Assembly (NCBI RefSeq): GCF_018829635.1
Contig: NZ_JAHKKG010000009.1
Coordinates: 186,001 to 250,000 of the forward strand
Direction: 5' to 3'
Length of the DNA: 64,000 bases
Source of the DNA: Paractinoplanes bogorensis
GTDB lineage: Bacteria; Actinomycetota; Actinomycetes; Mycobacteriales; Micromonosporaceae
The position numbers and the translations under genes were made by a program. Under the pieces are notes generated by a model, which saw nothing but the letters and a program-made list of their open reading frames with translations, was not told the DNA's origin and ran no database searches. Below are positions 23,539 to 31,092 of this stretch, in pieces (the first letter of the stretch is position 1; each line of letters begins with the position of its first letter).

Positions 23539-24764
23539 AACGAAGACTCCAGCGCCCGATAGTCGACCTTGCCGTTGGGCAGCAACGGCAGCGCGTCAAC
23601 AGTACGCACTTCGACGCCGGAGAAATGTGTCCCGAGCCACTCGGCGATCTTGGTGCGCAGGCCGCGGGCCTCGTCGTCCGAAATACCTTCGGCGAAGACG
23701 CACAGCTTGTCGTCGCCGGCCACCGCGGTGACCGGGAAGTTCTTTTCCACGTCGTCCAGGTTGATCCGGACGCCGAACACCTTGGCCATCCGCTTCCGGC
23801 GGCCGGTGATGAACAGGAAGCCCTCGTCGTCGACGCGACCGAGATCACCGGTGTGCAGCGCGCCACCCTGCACGTCGCCGAGCGCCAGATCGGCCGCGGT
23901 GTCGGCGTAGCCCATCATCACGTTGGGCCCGCGGTAGACGACCTCGTCGTCCTCGATCGTGAAGGTGCCGCCGGGCAGCGCCAGGCCGACCGAGCCGAGC
24001 TTCTCGTCGAGCCGCTCGGGCGGGAGCGTGGCCATCCGGGGCGCCGCCTCGGTCTGGCCGTACATCACGTAGAACTTGCCGCCGACGGTCGCCATCCGCT
24101 GGGCGAAATCGGTCACCCGGTCGGTGCGGAGCCGGCCGCCGGCCTGGGTCAGCGAACGCAGCGCCGGATATTTCGCCGGGTCGAAGCGCAGCCGGCGGAG
24201 CATCTCGTACTGCGAGGGGACGAACGCCATCGAGGTCACGCCGTGCTCGTTGACCGCGGACCAGAAGGCCTTCTGCATGATGCCGGTGCGCTCGAGCACC
24301 ACCGTCGCGCCCCGGATCAGGTGCGAGTTGAGGACCGACATCCCGTACGAGTAGAAGAGCGGGAGCGTCGTGATGGCGACCTCGTCGGCCGTGATGTCCA
24401 GAACCGAAGCGATCTGCTCGGCGTTGGTCCGTACGGCCTCGGCCGACAGCCGCACCAGCTTCGGGTTGCCGGTCGAGCCGCTGGTGGTCAGCAGCAGCGC
24501 CAGGTCGGGGTGCACCTCGGTGGTGGTGTAGCGCTCGATCAGGTCGGCGTGATCGCCGTCGGGGTCGAGCAGCACGACCGGGCGGCCGAGCCGGAACGCG
24601 GCCAGATAGCGGGCGATCGAGGACAGGGTCGTCTCGATCGGCAGGAACACCACCCCGCCCGGCTCCGGCGCCAGCGCGGCCTCCGCCGCCTCGATCATCT
24701 CTTCGGTCAGCGTCTCGCCGGTGGCCGCGTCGATCACGCGGGCACCGGGGTGGAGCAGGTTCAC
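23535..24764 (-). CDS. Acyl-AMP ligase (adenylate-forming, ANL superfamily)
   Basis: This 409-aa enzyme is shorter than usual acyl-CoA ligases but complete in motifs: LLLTTSGSTGNPKLVRLS (A3), YVMYGQTEAAPRMA (A5), ALHTGDLGRVDDEGFLFITGRRKRMAKVFGVRINLDDVE (A7-A8) and a C-terminal NGKVD Lys (A10). It should activate a carboxylic acid as acyl-AMP and load CoA or the ACP encoded two genes upstream. The N-terminal domain is shortened, as in ligases dedicated to ACP loading. Its start overlaps the SDR stop. Confidence 0.87.
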   Translation of the reverse strand: MNLLHPGARVIDAATGETLTEEMIEAAEAALAPEPGGVVFLPIETTLSSIARYLAAFRLGRPVVLLDPDGDHADLIERYTTTEVHPDLALLLTTSGSTGNPKLVRLSAEAVRTNAEQIASVLDITADEVAITTLPLFYSYGMSVLNSHLIRGATVVLERTGIMQKAFWSAVNEHGVTSMAFVPSQYEMLRRLRFDPAKYPALRSLTQAGGRLRTDRVTDFAQRMATVGGKFYVMYGQTEAAPRMATLPPERLDEKLGSVGLALPGGTFTIEDDEVVYRGPNVMMGYADTAADLALGDVQGGALHTGDLGRVDDEGFLFITGRRKRMAKVFGVRINLDDVEKNFPVTAVAGDDKLCVFAEGISDDEARGLRTKIAEWLGTHFSGVEVRTVDALPLLPNGKVDYRALESSL

Positions 24765-25498
24765 AGCGTCAATCCTCCGTCGACCCCGAGCACCTGGCCG
24801 GTCACGAACCGGGCCTGCTCGGAGAGGAGGAACGCGATCACGTCGGCGACCTCGTCGGCCTCGCCCAGCCGGCCCAGCGCGGTGTCGGCGATGCGCTCCT
24901 CACGGCCCTTGTCGTCCAGGGTGTCGAGCATGTCGGTGGCGATGAAGCCCGGTTCGACCGCGTTGACCCGGATGCCCTGTTTGCCGAGTTCCTTGGCGGC
25001 CGACTTGGCCAGCGCGGCCACGGCGGCCTTGGAGGCCGAATAGACGGCCTGGCCGGCGATGCCGCGCGAGGCGGTGATCGACGACACCAGGACCACGGCC
25101 GGGCTCTTGCCCCGGGCCAGCAGGCGGGCCGCGCCGCGCAGCGTGTAGACCGCGCCGGCCGAGTTCACCGCGAACAGGCGCTGGATGGTCGCGTCGTCGG
25201 TCATGCCGAGCATGCCCGCCGCGTGCGTGCCGGCGTTGACCACCAGCGCGTCCAGGCGCTTGAAATTCTGGAAGGCGAGCTGGGTCAGTGCCTTGGCGGT
25301 CGCGGGGTCACCGATGTCACCATGGCCGCTGACCGCGGTCACGCCATACTTGGCGGCAAGTTCCTCAGCCACCGCGGCGACTGCATCGGCACCGTGGCCG
25401 TGCAGCACAAGGTCGTGCCCTCGCTCCGCGAGACGCGTTGCGGTGGCACGACCGATACCGCGGGAGGCGCCTGTCACCAGGGCCACCCGGTCACTCAT
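24761..25498 (-). CDS. Short-chain dehydrogenase/reductase, FabG-like
   Basis: From ATG 25498 the product is 245 aa. It has the Rossmann motif VTGASRGIGRAT, NAG in VVNAGTHAAG, a catalytic Ser (VLVSSITASRG), YSASK (Tyr/Lys) and the C-terminal FVTGQVLGVDGGLTL typical of 3-oxoacyl-ACP reductases. The ATG lies inside the ACP gene, 8 bp of overlap, so it is coupled to that carrier. It probably reduces a beta-keto group on the carrier-bound acyl chain. Confidence 0.87.
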   Translation of the reverse strand: MSDRVALVTGASRGIGRATATRLAERGHDLVLHGHGADAVAAVAEELAAKYGVTAVSGHGDIGDPATAKALTQLAFQNFKRLDALVVNAGTHAAGMLGMTDDATIQRLFAVNSAGAVYTLRGAARLLARGKSPAVVLVSSITASRGIAGQAVYSASKAAVAALAKSAAKELGKQGIRVNAVEPGFIATDMLDTLDDKGREERIADTALGRLGEADEVADVIAFLLSEQARFVTGQVLGVDGGLTL

Positions 25499-25736
25499 CG
25501 AAGCTGACCCCGTACTTACCGAGGATGCGGACAGCCTCTTGGAAGCTCGACATGTTGATGACGTCGTCTGTGTCAATCATCACGGAGAACTCGTCCTCGA
25601 TGGCCGCCACCAGAGACATGTGGGCCAGGGAATCCCACTTCTCGTTGTCCTGGTATTGCAGGTCGTCCACGGGCGCATCCGCCGGAAGGTCCAGGGAGGT
25701 ACGGAACGCCTCGCGCAGTCTCTGCAGGTCACTCAC
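25491..25736 (-). CDS. Acyl carrier protein
   Basis: This 81-aa acidic protein has the phosphopantetheine site WDSLAHMSLVAAIEDEF with Ser36 as attachment point. It starts at GTG 25736, where GGAG is 7 nt upstream. It is the first gene of the minus-strand operon ACP, SDR, acyl ligase, LuxE, LuxC, GT-C-like protein. It is divergent from pseB. As a stand-alone carrier with no ketosynthase or phosphopantetheinyl transferase nearby, it must rely on enzymes elsewhere for chain building and activation. Confidence 0.9.
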   Translation of the reverse strand: MSDLQRLREAFRTSLDLPADAPVDDLQYQDNEKWDSLAHMSLVAAIEDEFSVMIDTDDVINMSSFQEAVRILGKYGVSFDE

Positions 25737-25929
25737 AGGGGTTCTCCAAAGGGGCTGGGTGAACAGAGGATTCTTAACTTCGTCGCACTCGGTTAACCGA
25801 TGGGCAATGCTAACTGAACACCAGGTGAACTGAAGTTTGCGTTTAGAGTTGGGCCAGAAATCGGCTGGTCGGCTGGTTATGCTTCCGGCTCGTACTGCGT
25901 CCTGTCCCACCCCCCGGGAGAAAATCAAA
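25737..25929. promoter_or_regulatory. Divergent promoter region between ACP operon and pse operon
   Basis: This 193-bp region is clearly less GC-rich than its surroundings. It contains a perfect 12-bp palindrome TCGGTTAACCGA (25789-25800) and two TGAAC-type words around 25816-25835. A GGGAG ribosome site (25916-25920) precedes the pseB GTG. Because both operons belong to one presumed pathway, a shared control point here is likely. No consensus -35/-10 was picked with confidence. Confidence 0.5.
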
Positions 25930-26910
25930 GTGTCTGTACTCAGCGGATCATCGATCCTGGTCACCGGTGCCACCGGGTCCTTCGGGAAGGCGTTCCTCAA
26001 CTACGCCCTCACCCACCTCGACCCGCAGCGCATCGTGGTGTTCTCCCGGGATGAGCTGAAGCAGTACGAGGTCCGGCAGATGTTCGGCGACGACCCGCGG
26101 CTGCGCTTCTTCCTCGGCGACATCCGGGACAAGGCGCGCCTGGAGCGGGCCATGCACAACATCGACTACGTGGTGCACGCCGCCGCCCTCAAGCAGGTCG
26201 ACACGGCGGAGTACAACCCGTCCGAGTTCGTCGAGACCAACATCAACGGCTCGCAGAACGTGATCGACGCCGCGATCGACAAGGGCGTCAAGAAGGTCGT
26301 CGCGCTCTCCACCGACAAGGCGTCGAGCCCGATCAACCTGTACGGCGCGACCAAGCTCGTCGCCGACAAGCTGTTCATCGCCGGCAACCACTACGCCGCC
26401 ACCCACCCGACCCGCCTCGCGGTGGTCCGCTACGGCAACGTCATGGGCAGCCGCGGCTCGGTCGTCCCGCTGTTCCGCAAGCTCGCCGCCGAGGGCAAGA
26501 GCCTGCCGATCACCGACAAGCGGATGACCCGCTTCTGGATCACGCTCCCCCAGGCCGTGAAGTTCGTCGTCGACTCGTTCGACACCATGCAGGGCGGCGA
26601 GCTCTTCGTCCCCCGCATCCCCAGCATGCGCATCCTCGACCTGGTCGAGGCCGTCGCACCGAACTCGGCCACGCACGAGATGGGTGTCCGGCCCGGCGAG
26701 AAGCTCCACGAAGAGATGATCGCCTCCGACGACAGCCGTCGCACGCTGCGCTTCCCCGACCGCTACGTGGTGCAGCCGGTCGTGGCCAGCTGGGGCTACG
26801 AGACCCCCGAGGGTGGCGAAGAGGTGCCGGACGGCTTCAACTACCGCTCGGACAACAACGACCTCTGGCTCTCGGTCGAAGACATGCGCAAGCTGCTCGA
26901 GGAGAACTGA
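25930..26910 (+). CDS. pseB: UDP-GlcNAc 4,6-dehydratase (5-inverting) PseB
   Basis: This 326-aa protein follows the PseB pattern throughout: SILVTGATGSFGKAFLNYAL, VFSRDELKQYEVRQMFGDDPRLRFFLGDIRD, VVHAAALKQVDTAEYNPSE, VVALSTDKASSPINLYGATK, VRYGNVMGSRGSVVPLF and DGFNYRSDNNDLWLS. PseB is a soluble SDR that dehydrates UDP-GlcNAc and inverts C5, the first step to pseudaminic acid. GTG 25930 follows GGGAG by 9 nt. The frame is open to 25837, but that extension lies in the promoter region. The stop overlaps the pseC ATG by one base. Confidence 0.95.
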   Translation: MSVLSGSSILVTGATGSFGKAFLNYALTHLDPQRIVVFSRDELKQYEVRQMFGDDPRLRFFLGDIRDKARLERAMHNIDYVVHAAALKQVDTAEYNPSEFVETNINGSQNVIDAAIDKGVKKVVALSTDKASSPINLYGATKLVADKLFIAGNHYAATHPTRLAVVRYGNVMGSRGSVVPLFRKLAAEGKSLPITDKRMTRFWITLPQAVKFVVDSFDTMQGGELFVPRIPSMRILDLVEAVAPNSATHEMGVRPGEKLHEEMIASDDSRRTLRFPDRYVVQPVVASWGYETPEGGEEVPDGFNYRSDNNDLWLSVEDMRKLLEEN

Positions 26911-28028
26911 TGCTCCCGTACGGGCGGCAGTCGATCGACCCGTCCGACGTGGAAGCGGTCGTCGCCGCCCTGGGCAGTGACTGGCTGACCACCGGCCCCC
27001 GGGTCGCGCAGTTCGAGGCCGACATCGAAGCGGTCGTGGGCGCCCCGGCGGTCACCGTCACCAACGGCACGACTGCGCTGCACACGGCGTACGCCGCGGC
27101 CGGCGTCACCGCGGGTGACGAGGTCGTCACCACGCCGATGACGTTCGTGGCCACGGCCTCCGCCGCGGCGATGCACGGCGCCACGATCGTCTTCGCCGAC
27201 ATCGAGGACGACACCGCCAACATCGACCCGGCGGCCGTCGAGGCGGCCGTCACGTCGCGCACCCGGGCGATCGGCGCGGTCGACTACGCGGGCCATCCGG
27301 CCGACTACGACGCTCTCCGCAAGGTCTCCGAGAGCGTCGGCGCCGTGCTGATCGGCGACGCCGCGCACTCGATCGGCTCGACCGTGCACGGCCGCCCGGT
27401 CGGCTCGCTGGCCGACCTGACGACGTTCTCGTTCTTCCCGACCAAGAACATGACGACGGCCGAGGGCGGCGCGGTCTCGTCGATCCGCCCCGACCTGCTC
27501 AAGCGGGCCCGCACGTTCCGCACGATCGGGGTGGTGCGCGACGACCTGCGCCACACCGACGAGGGCCCCTGGTACTACGAGGTGCAGTCGTTCGGTGAGA
27601 ACTACCGGCTGCCCGACGTGCTCTGCGCCCTGGGCAGCTCGCAGCTCAAGCGGCTGGCCGCGTTCAAGGCCCGGCGCCAGCAGCTGACCGCCCGCTACGA
27701 CGAGTTGCTGGCCGACGTGCCGGGTCTGCGGCTGCCGATCCAGCGTGAGGGCGTCGACCCGCTGCGTCACCTTTATCCCGTACGGGTGTTGGACGGTCGT
27801 CGGCGCGAGGTGTTCGAGCGGATGCGCGCGGCCGGCATCGGCGTGCAGGTCAACTACATCCCGGTCCACTGGCACCCGGTGTTCACCGATCTGGGCTACC
27901 GGCGCGGGATGTGCCCCGTGGCCGAGACCTTCTACGCTGAACAGCTATCGTTGCCGCTCTTCGTCGATCTCTCCGACACCGATCAGGACCGCGTCGTGGA
28001 GACGTTGCGTAACATCCTCGGGAGCTAG
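26910..28028 (+). CDS. pseC: PseC, UDP-4-amino-4,6-dideoxy-AltNAc transaminase
   Basis: This 372-aa DegT/DnrJ/EryC1/StrS-family PLP enzyme has the N-terminal YGRQSIDPSDVEAVVAALGSDWLTTGP and TNGTTALHTAYAAAGV. The schiff-base Lys179 is in FFPTKNMTTAEGGAVSS, and NYRLPDVLCALGSSQLKRL and AGIGVQVNYIPVHWHPVF follow. It transfers an amino group from glutamate to the PseB product. It is coupled to pseB by overlap and is followed after 3 bp by the A2 gene. Confidence 0.95.
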   Translation: MLPYGRQSIDPSDVEAVVAALGSDWLTTGPRVAQFEADIEAVVGAPAVTVTNGTTALHTAYAAAGVTAGDEVVTTPMTFVATASAAAMHGATIVFADIEDDTANIDPAAVEAAVTSRTRAIGAVDYAGHPADYDALRKVSESVGAVLIGDAAHSIGSTVHGRPVGSLADLTTFSFFPTKNMTTAEGGAVSSIRPDLLKRARTFRTIGVVRDDLRHTDEGPWYYEVQSFGENYRLPDVLCALGSSQLKRLAAFKARRQQLTARYDELLADVPGLRLPIQREGVDPLRHLYPVRVLDGRRREVFERMRAAGIGVQVNYIPVHWHPVFTDLGYRRGMCPVAETFYAEQLSLPLFVDLSDTDQDRVVETLRNILGS

Positions 28029-28031
28029 CGG

Positions 28032-28895
28032 GTGCACCACGCCAACCACTTCTACGGCCACGCACACATCCTGGCCGAGTACTGCGGGTTAGATCCGGAG
28101 CATCCGCCCCGGATCAACGGCTACCTGCAGCACGGGTGGAACGTGGTCGACGGGCTCGGCGCCGGCACGCCTTACGTGCCGGGCCGGCCCATCTTCGTCT
28201 ACTCCGAACAGACCCGGCGTCGCGCCTGGTCGATGGGGCGCCGCCAGGCCACGGTCGTCGGCGCCCCGTTCCTCTATCTGCTGACCATGCGGCCCGCTCC
28301 CGATCCGGCTCCGCCTCGCGAGGGCACGATCTGGTATCCCTTCCACGGGTGGGAGGGCCAGCACATCGCGGGCGACCACGAGCGCCAGGTCGAAGAGATC
28401 ATGGAGACCGAGCGCGGCGGCCCGGTGACCTTCTGTCTGTACTGGCACGAGTACAAGAACGACGCCGTCCGGGCCTCGTACGAGAAGTACGGCCGGGTCA
28501 TCTGCCACGGCTACCGCGGTTACCAGTGGCGCGACACCGACATCGACTTCCTCGACAACCAGCTGGCCGAGCTGCGCAAGCACAAGCGGGTGGCGTCCAA
28601 CCGGCTGAGCAGCGCGATCTTCCACGGCATCGCGGCCGGCTGCGAGGGCGCGGTCTACGGCGATCCGATGCACCTGGACAAGGAGCACCGCCCCACGGCC
28701 GACCGCATCCGGCGCAGCTGGCCCGAGTTGCACGGCAAGCACCTCGACCCGGTGGCGGCCCGCGCGTCGGCCATGAGCGAGTTGGGTGACGGTTACCTTG
28801 CGTCACCGGCGGAGCTGCGCGCGATGTTGGGGTGGACGGGGTATTACACTTCCGACTCCGTTGACGCTCAGTCACGAGCAGAGGTGCCCGCATGA
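28032..28895 (+). CDS. Conserved protein A2, candidate surface-glycan transferase (paralogue of A1)
   Basis: This 287-aa protein begins MHHANHFYGHAHILAEYC directly at its GTG, which fixes the domain boundary of the family. It shares blocks with A1 at 12726-13577: GYLQHGWN, EQTRRRAWSMGRRQ, WYPFHGWEGQ, ICHGYRGYQW, SNRLSSAIFHG, EGAVYGDPM and LRAMLGW. No signal peptide or membrane helix is evident. The central FCLYWHEYK and the late SNRLSSAIFHGIAAGCEGAVYGDP resemble GT-B-like transferases in capsule loci, but I do not recognise the family. Position between pseC and pseF argues for use of the nonulosonate. The stop overlaps B2 by ATGA. Confidence 0.7.
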   Translation: MHHANHFYGHAHILAEYCGLDPEHPPRINGYLQHGWNVVDGLGAGTPYVPGRPIFVYSEQTRRRAWSMGRRQATVVGAPFLYLLTMRPAPDPAPPREGTIWYPFHGWEGQHIAGDHERQVEEIMETERGGPVTFCLYWHEYKNDAVRASYEKYGRVICHGYRGYQWRDTDIDFLDNQLAELRKHKRVASNRLSSAIFHGIAAGCEGAVYGDPMHLDKEHRPTADRIRRSWPELHGKHLDPVAARASAMSELGDGYLASPAELRAMLGWTGYYTSDSVDAQSRAEVPA

Positions 28896-30370
28896 TCGAG
28901 ATGGTCGGGGGTGAGATGCCCTCCTTCACCGAGGACCGCCCGCGCGCCGGCGGCGCCCTCTTCGGCTATCTGGCCGGCCGTCTCCCGGCCGGCGCCGACG
29001 TGCTGGTGGCCGGTCCGCACACCGACGAGCTGATCGCCGCGCTGGCCGAGCGCTCGACGGTCACCTGCCTGGTCCGCTCCGAGCCCGAGGCGATCGAGCT
29101 CGACGCTCGCGGCCTCACCGTCCTCTGCGGCACGCTGGCCAAACTGCCCGCCGCCGAGAAGTACGACGTGATCGTCGCGCTCGACGGTCTCGACCGGCTC
29201 TGCTCGGTCGAGGACGAGCAACTCGACTGGGCCGCGAGCCTGCAGGTCCTCAAGCGCGCCCTGCGCCCCGGCGGCACCCTGCTGCTGGCCGTCGAGAATG
29301 AACTAGGCGTGCACCGCCTGGTCGACCCGACGACGGCCACCTCGGCCCAGACCGACAGTGCCTGGCGTCCGCTGGGCGAGTTCGACACCAAGCCCGGCAA
29401 CCCGACCCGGCTGGCCGGCAAGCTGGCCGCCGAGGGGCTCGCCATCGACTGGCTGGGCGCGGCGTGGCCGGTTCCCGAGGCGCCCACGCTGATCGCCACG
29501 CCCAACGCGCTGCAGGACGGGCCGGCCGACGCGCTGGCCGCCTTCGCCGCCGGTGCGGTCGGCGCCGCGTACCAGGAAAAGGCCGTTCTCAGCGACCCGC
29601 GCCGACTCGCCGCGGCGGCTGTGCGGGGCGGACTGGGCCCCGAGTTCGCCGCCTCGTGGCTGGTCGTCGCCCACCGCGCGCCCCGGCCCGCGGCCGCTCT
29701 CAGCCTGCCGCCCGTGCTGGCCGGCGACGACTCGGTGGTCGAGATCGGGCCCGGCCCCGACGGCGCCTGGGTGCGCCGCGGACAGACCGGCACGCCCCTT
29801 CCCACCGGCCGCCTGCTCGAGGAGTTGCTGCTCGGCGCGGCTCTGCGTCATGATCTTCCCCTGCTGCGGCGCCTGCTCACCGGCTGGACCGCGGCGCTGC
29901 CCGACCAAGGCGCCGACAACGTCGTTGTCCACCACGACGCCTTCGCGGTGCTCGACCCCGGCATTCCCCCGCAGACCGACGTGATCCGCCGGTTCGCCCA
30001 GACGCTCCTCGGTGGGGGCTACGCACACCCCTGGCCCGCCGCCACCGATCTGCCGACTCTCACCTCGGTCCTGCACGGCGCCGCCGGCCTGCCCGACGAC
30101 GTCCCGCCCGTCCCGGCGGAGGACGAGATCCCCCTCCCCGACTCGCGCCGCGAGCACGAGGAGCAGCTCCGGGCGCTGCGGCGGCAGATCGCCGACGCGA
30201 CGTCCCGGTCCCAGTGGTACGAGCGCGAGCTCGACAAGCGGGACAAGGAACTCAACAAGCTTCGCAAGCAGGTCTCCCTCTTCAGCGGCTCGGTGTCCTT
30301 CCGGGTCGCGAAGATCGGTTACGGGGTCGCCCGCAAGGCCCGGAATCGCCTTCGAAAAGGACTTAAATGA
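28892..30370 (+). CDS. Methyltransferase-fold protein B2 of unknown function (paralogue of B1)
   Basis: This 492-aa protein carries the same Rossmann-like start as B1 (ADVLVAGPHTDELIAAL, KYDVIVALDGLDRLCS, LRPGGTLLLAVENELGVHRLVDP). The LLAVENELG segment matches methyltransferases found in glycan clusters, but the SAM-binding glycine motif is degenerate (VAGPHTDE). After a variable middle it ends in a charged coiled coil (WYERELDKRDKELNKLRKQ) and a basic amphipathic tail. It overlaps A2 and pseF by ATGA on each side, so it is fully embedded in the pse operon. Function unknown: methylation, scaffolding or membrane-surface binding are all open. Confidence 0.7.
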   Translation: MIEMVGGEMPSFTEDRPRAGGALFGYLAGRLPAGADVLVAGPHTDELIAALAERSTVTCLVRSEPEAIELDARGLTVLCGTLAKLPAAEKYDVIVALDGLDRLCSVEDEQLDWAASLQVLKRALRPGGTLLLAVENELGVHRLVDPTTATSAQTDSAWRPLGEFDTKPGNPTRLAGKLAAEGLAIDWLGAAWPVPEAPTLIATPNALQDGPADALAAFAAGAVGAAYQEKAVLSDPRRLAAAAVRGGLGPEFAASWLVVAHRAPRPAAALSLPPVLAGDDSVVEIGPGPDGAWVRRGQTGTPLPTGRLLEELLLGAALRHDLPLLRRLLTGWTAALPDQGADNVVVHHDAFAVLDPGIPPQTDVIRRFAQTLLGGGYAHPWPAATDLPTLTSVLHGAAGLPDDVPPVPAEDEIPLPDSRREHEEQLRALRRQIADATSRSQWYERELDKRDKELNKLRKQVSLFSGSVSFRVAKIGYGVARKARNRLRKGLK

Positions 30371-31092
30371 CAACCCTCGGCATCATCCAGGCCCGGATGG
30401 GCTCTTCGCGTCTTCCCGGCAAGGTGCTGCGCCAGCTCGGCGGGCGCAGCGTCCTCGAACGGGTGGTCCGGGCCGCCCAGCAGAGCGGAGTCCTCGACAC
30501 CCTGGTCGTGGCGACCACGATCGAGCCGGCCGACGACGCCGTCGCGGCCGAGTGCGCGGCCATCGGCATCCCCTGCTTCCGCGGCCCGGTCGACGACGTG
30601 CTCACCCGCTTCCTGGGTGTGCTCGACCAGCACGAGAGCGATGTCGTCATGCGGTTCACGGCCGACTGCCCGCTGCTCGACCCGCACCTGGTCGCGCTGG
30701 CCCACCGGGTGTTCACCGCGTCCGGCGTCGACTACATGACCACCTCGATCACCCGGACGCTCCCCCGCGGGCTCGACGTCGAGGTCGTACGGACACCGGT
30801 GCTGCGGACAATCGACGCCCTGGCCACCGATCACCACCGCACGCACGTGACGTCGTACATCTACACCCACGCGGACGACTTCGACGTGATCGGGCTGACC
30901 ATGCAGCCCGACCTGTCGCACCTGCGCCTCACGCTCGACACCGAGGACGACTGGAAGCTCATCGAGGCGATCGTCGGCCACTTCGGCGACGAGCCGATCT
31001 CGGTGCGCGAGCTGGCCGTCTGGCTGGCCGGTCGCCCCGACCTGATCGAGCTCAACGCCCACGTCCTGCAGAAGGCTCTGGTGCAGGCGTAA
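30367..31092 (+). CDS. pseF: SpsF/PseF-type cytidylyltransferase (CMP-pseudaminic acid synthetase candidate)
   Basis: This 241-aa protein has the nucleotidyltransferase signature LGIIQARMGSSRLPGKVLRQL, VVATTIEPADD, DDVLTRFLGVL, VMRFTADCPLLDPHLV and LRLTLDTEDDWKLI. That is the SpsF subfamily rather than the shorter Campylobacter PseF type. In pse clusters of this kind it is the only candidate for activating the nonulosonate with CTP. Its ATG overlaps B2, and its stop abuts pseG directly, as in other spsE-F-G/pseI-F-G neighbourhoods. Confidence 0.83.
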   Translation: MTTLGIIQARMGSSRLPGKVLRQLGGRSVLERVVRAAQQSGVLDTLVVATTIEPADDAVAAECAAIGIPCFRGPVDDVLTRFLGVLDQHESDVVMRFTADCPLLDPHLVALAHRVFTASGVDYMTTSITRTLPRGLDVEVVRTPVLRTIDALATDHHRTHVTSYIYTHADDFDVIGLTMQPDLSHLRLTLDTEDDWKLIEAIVGHFGDEPISVRELAVWLAGRPDLIELNAHVLQKALVQA

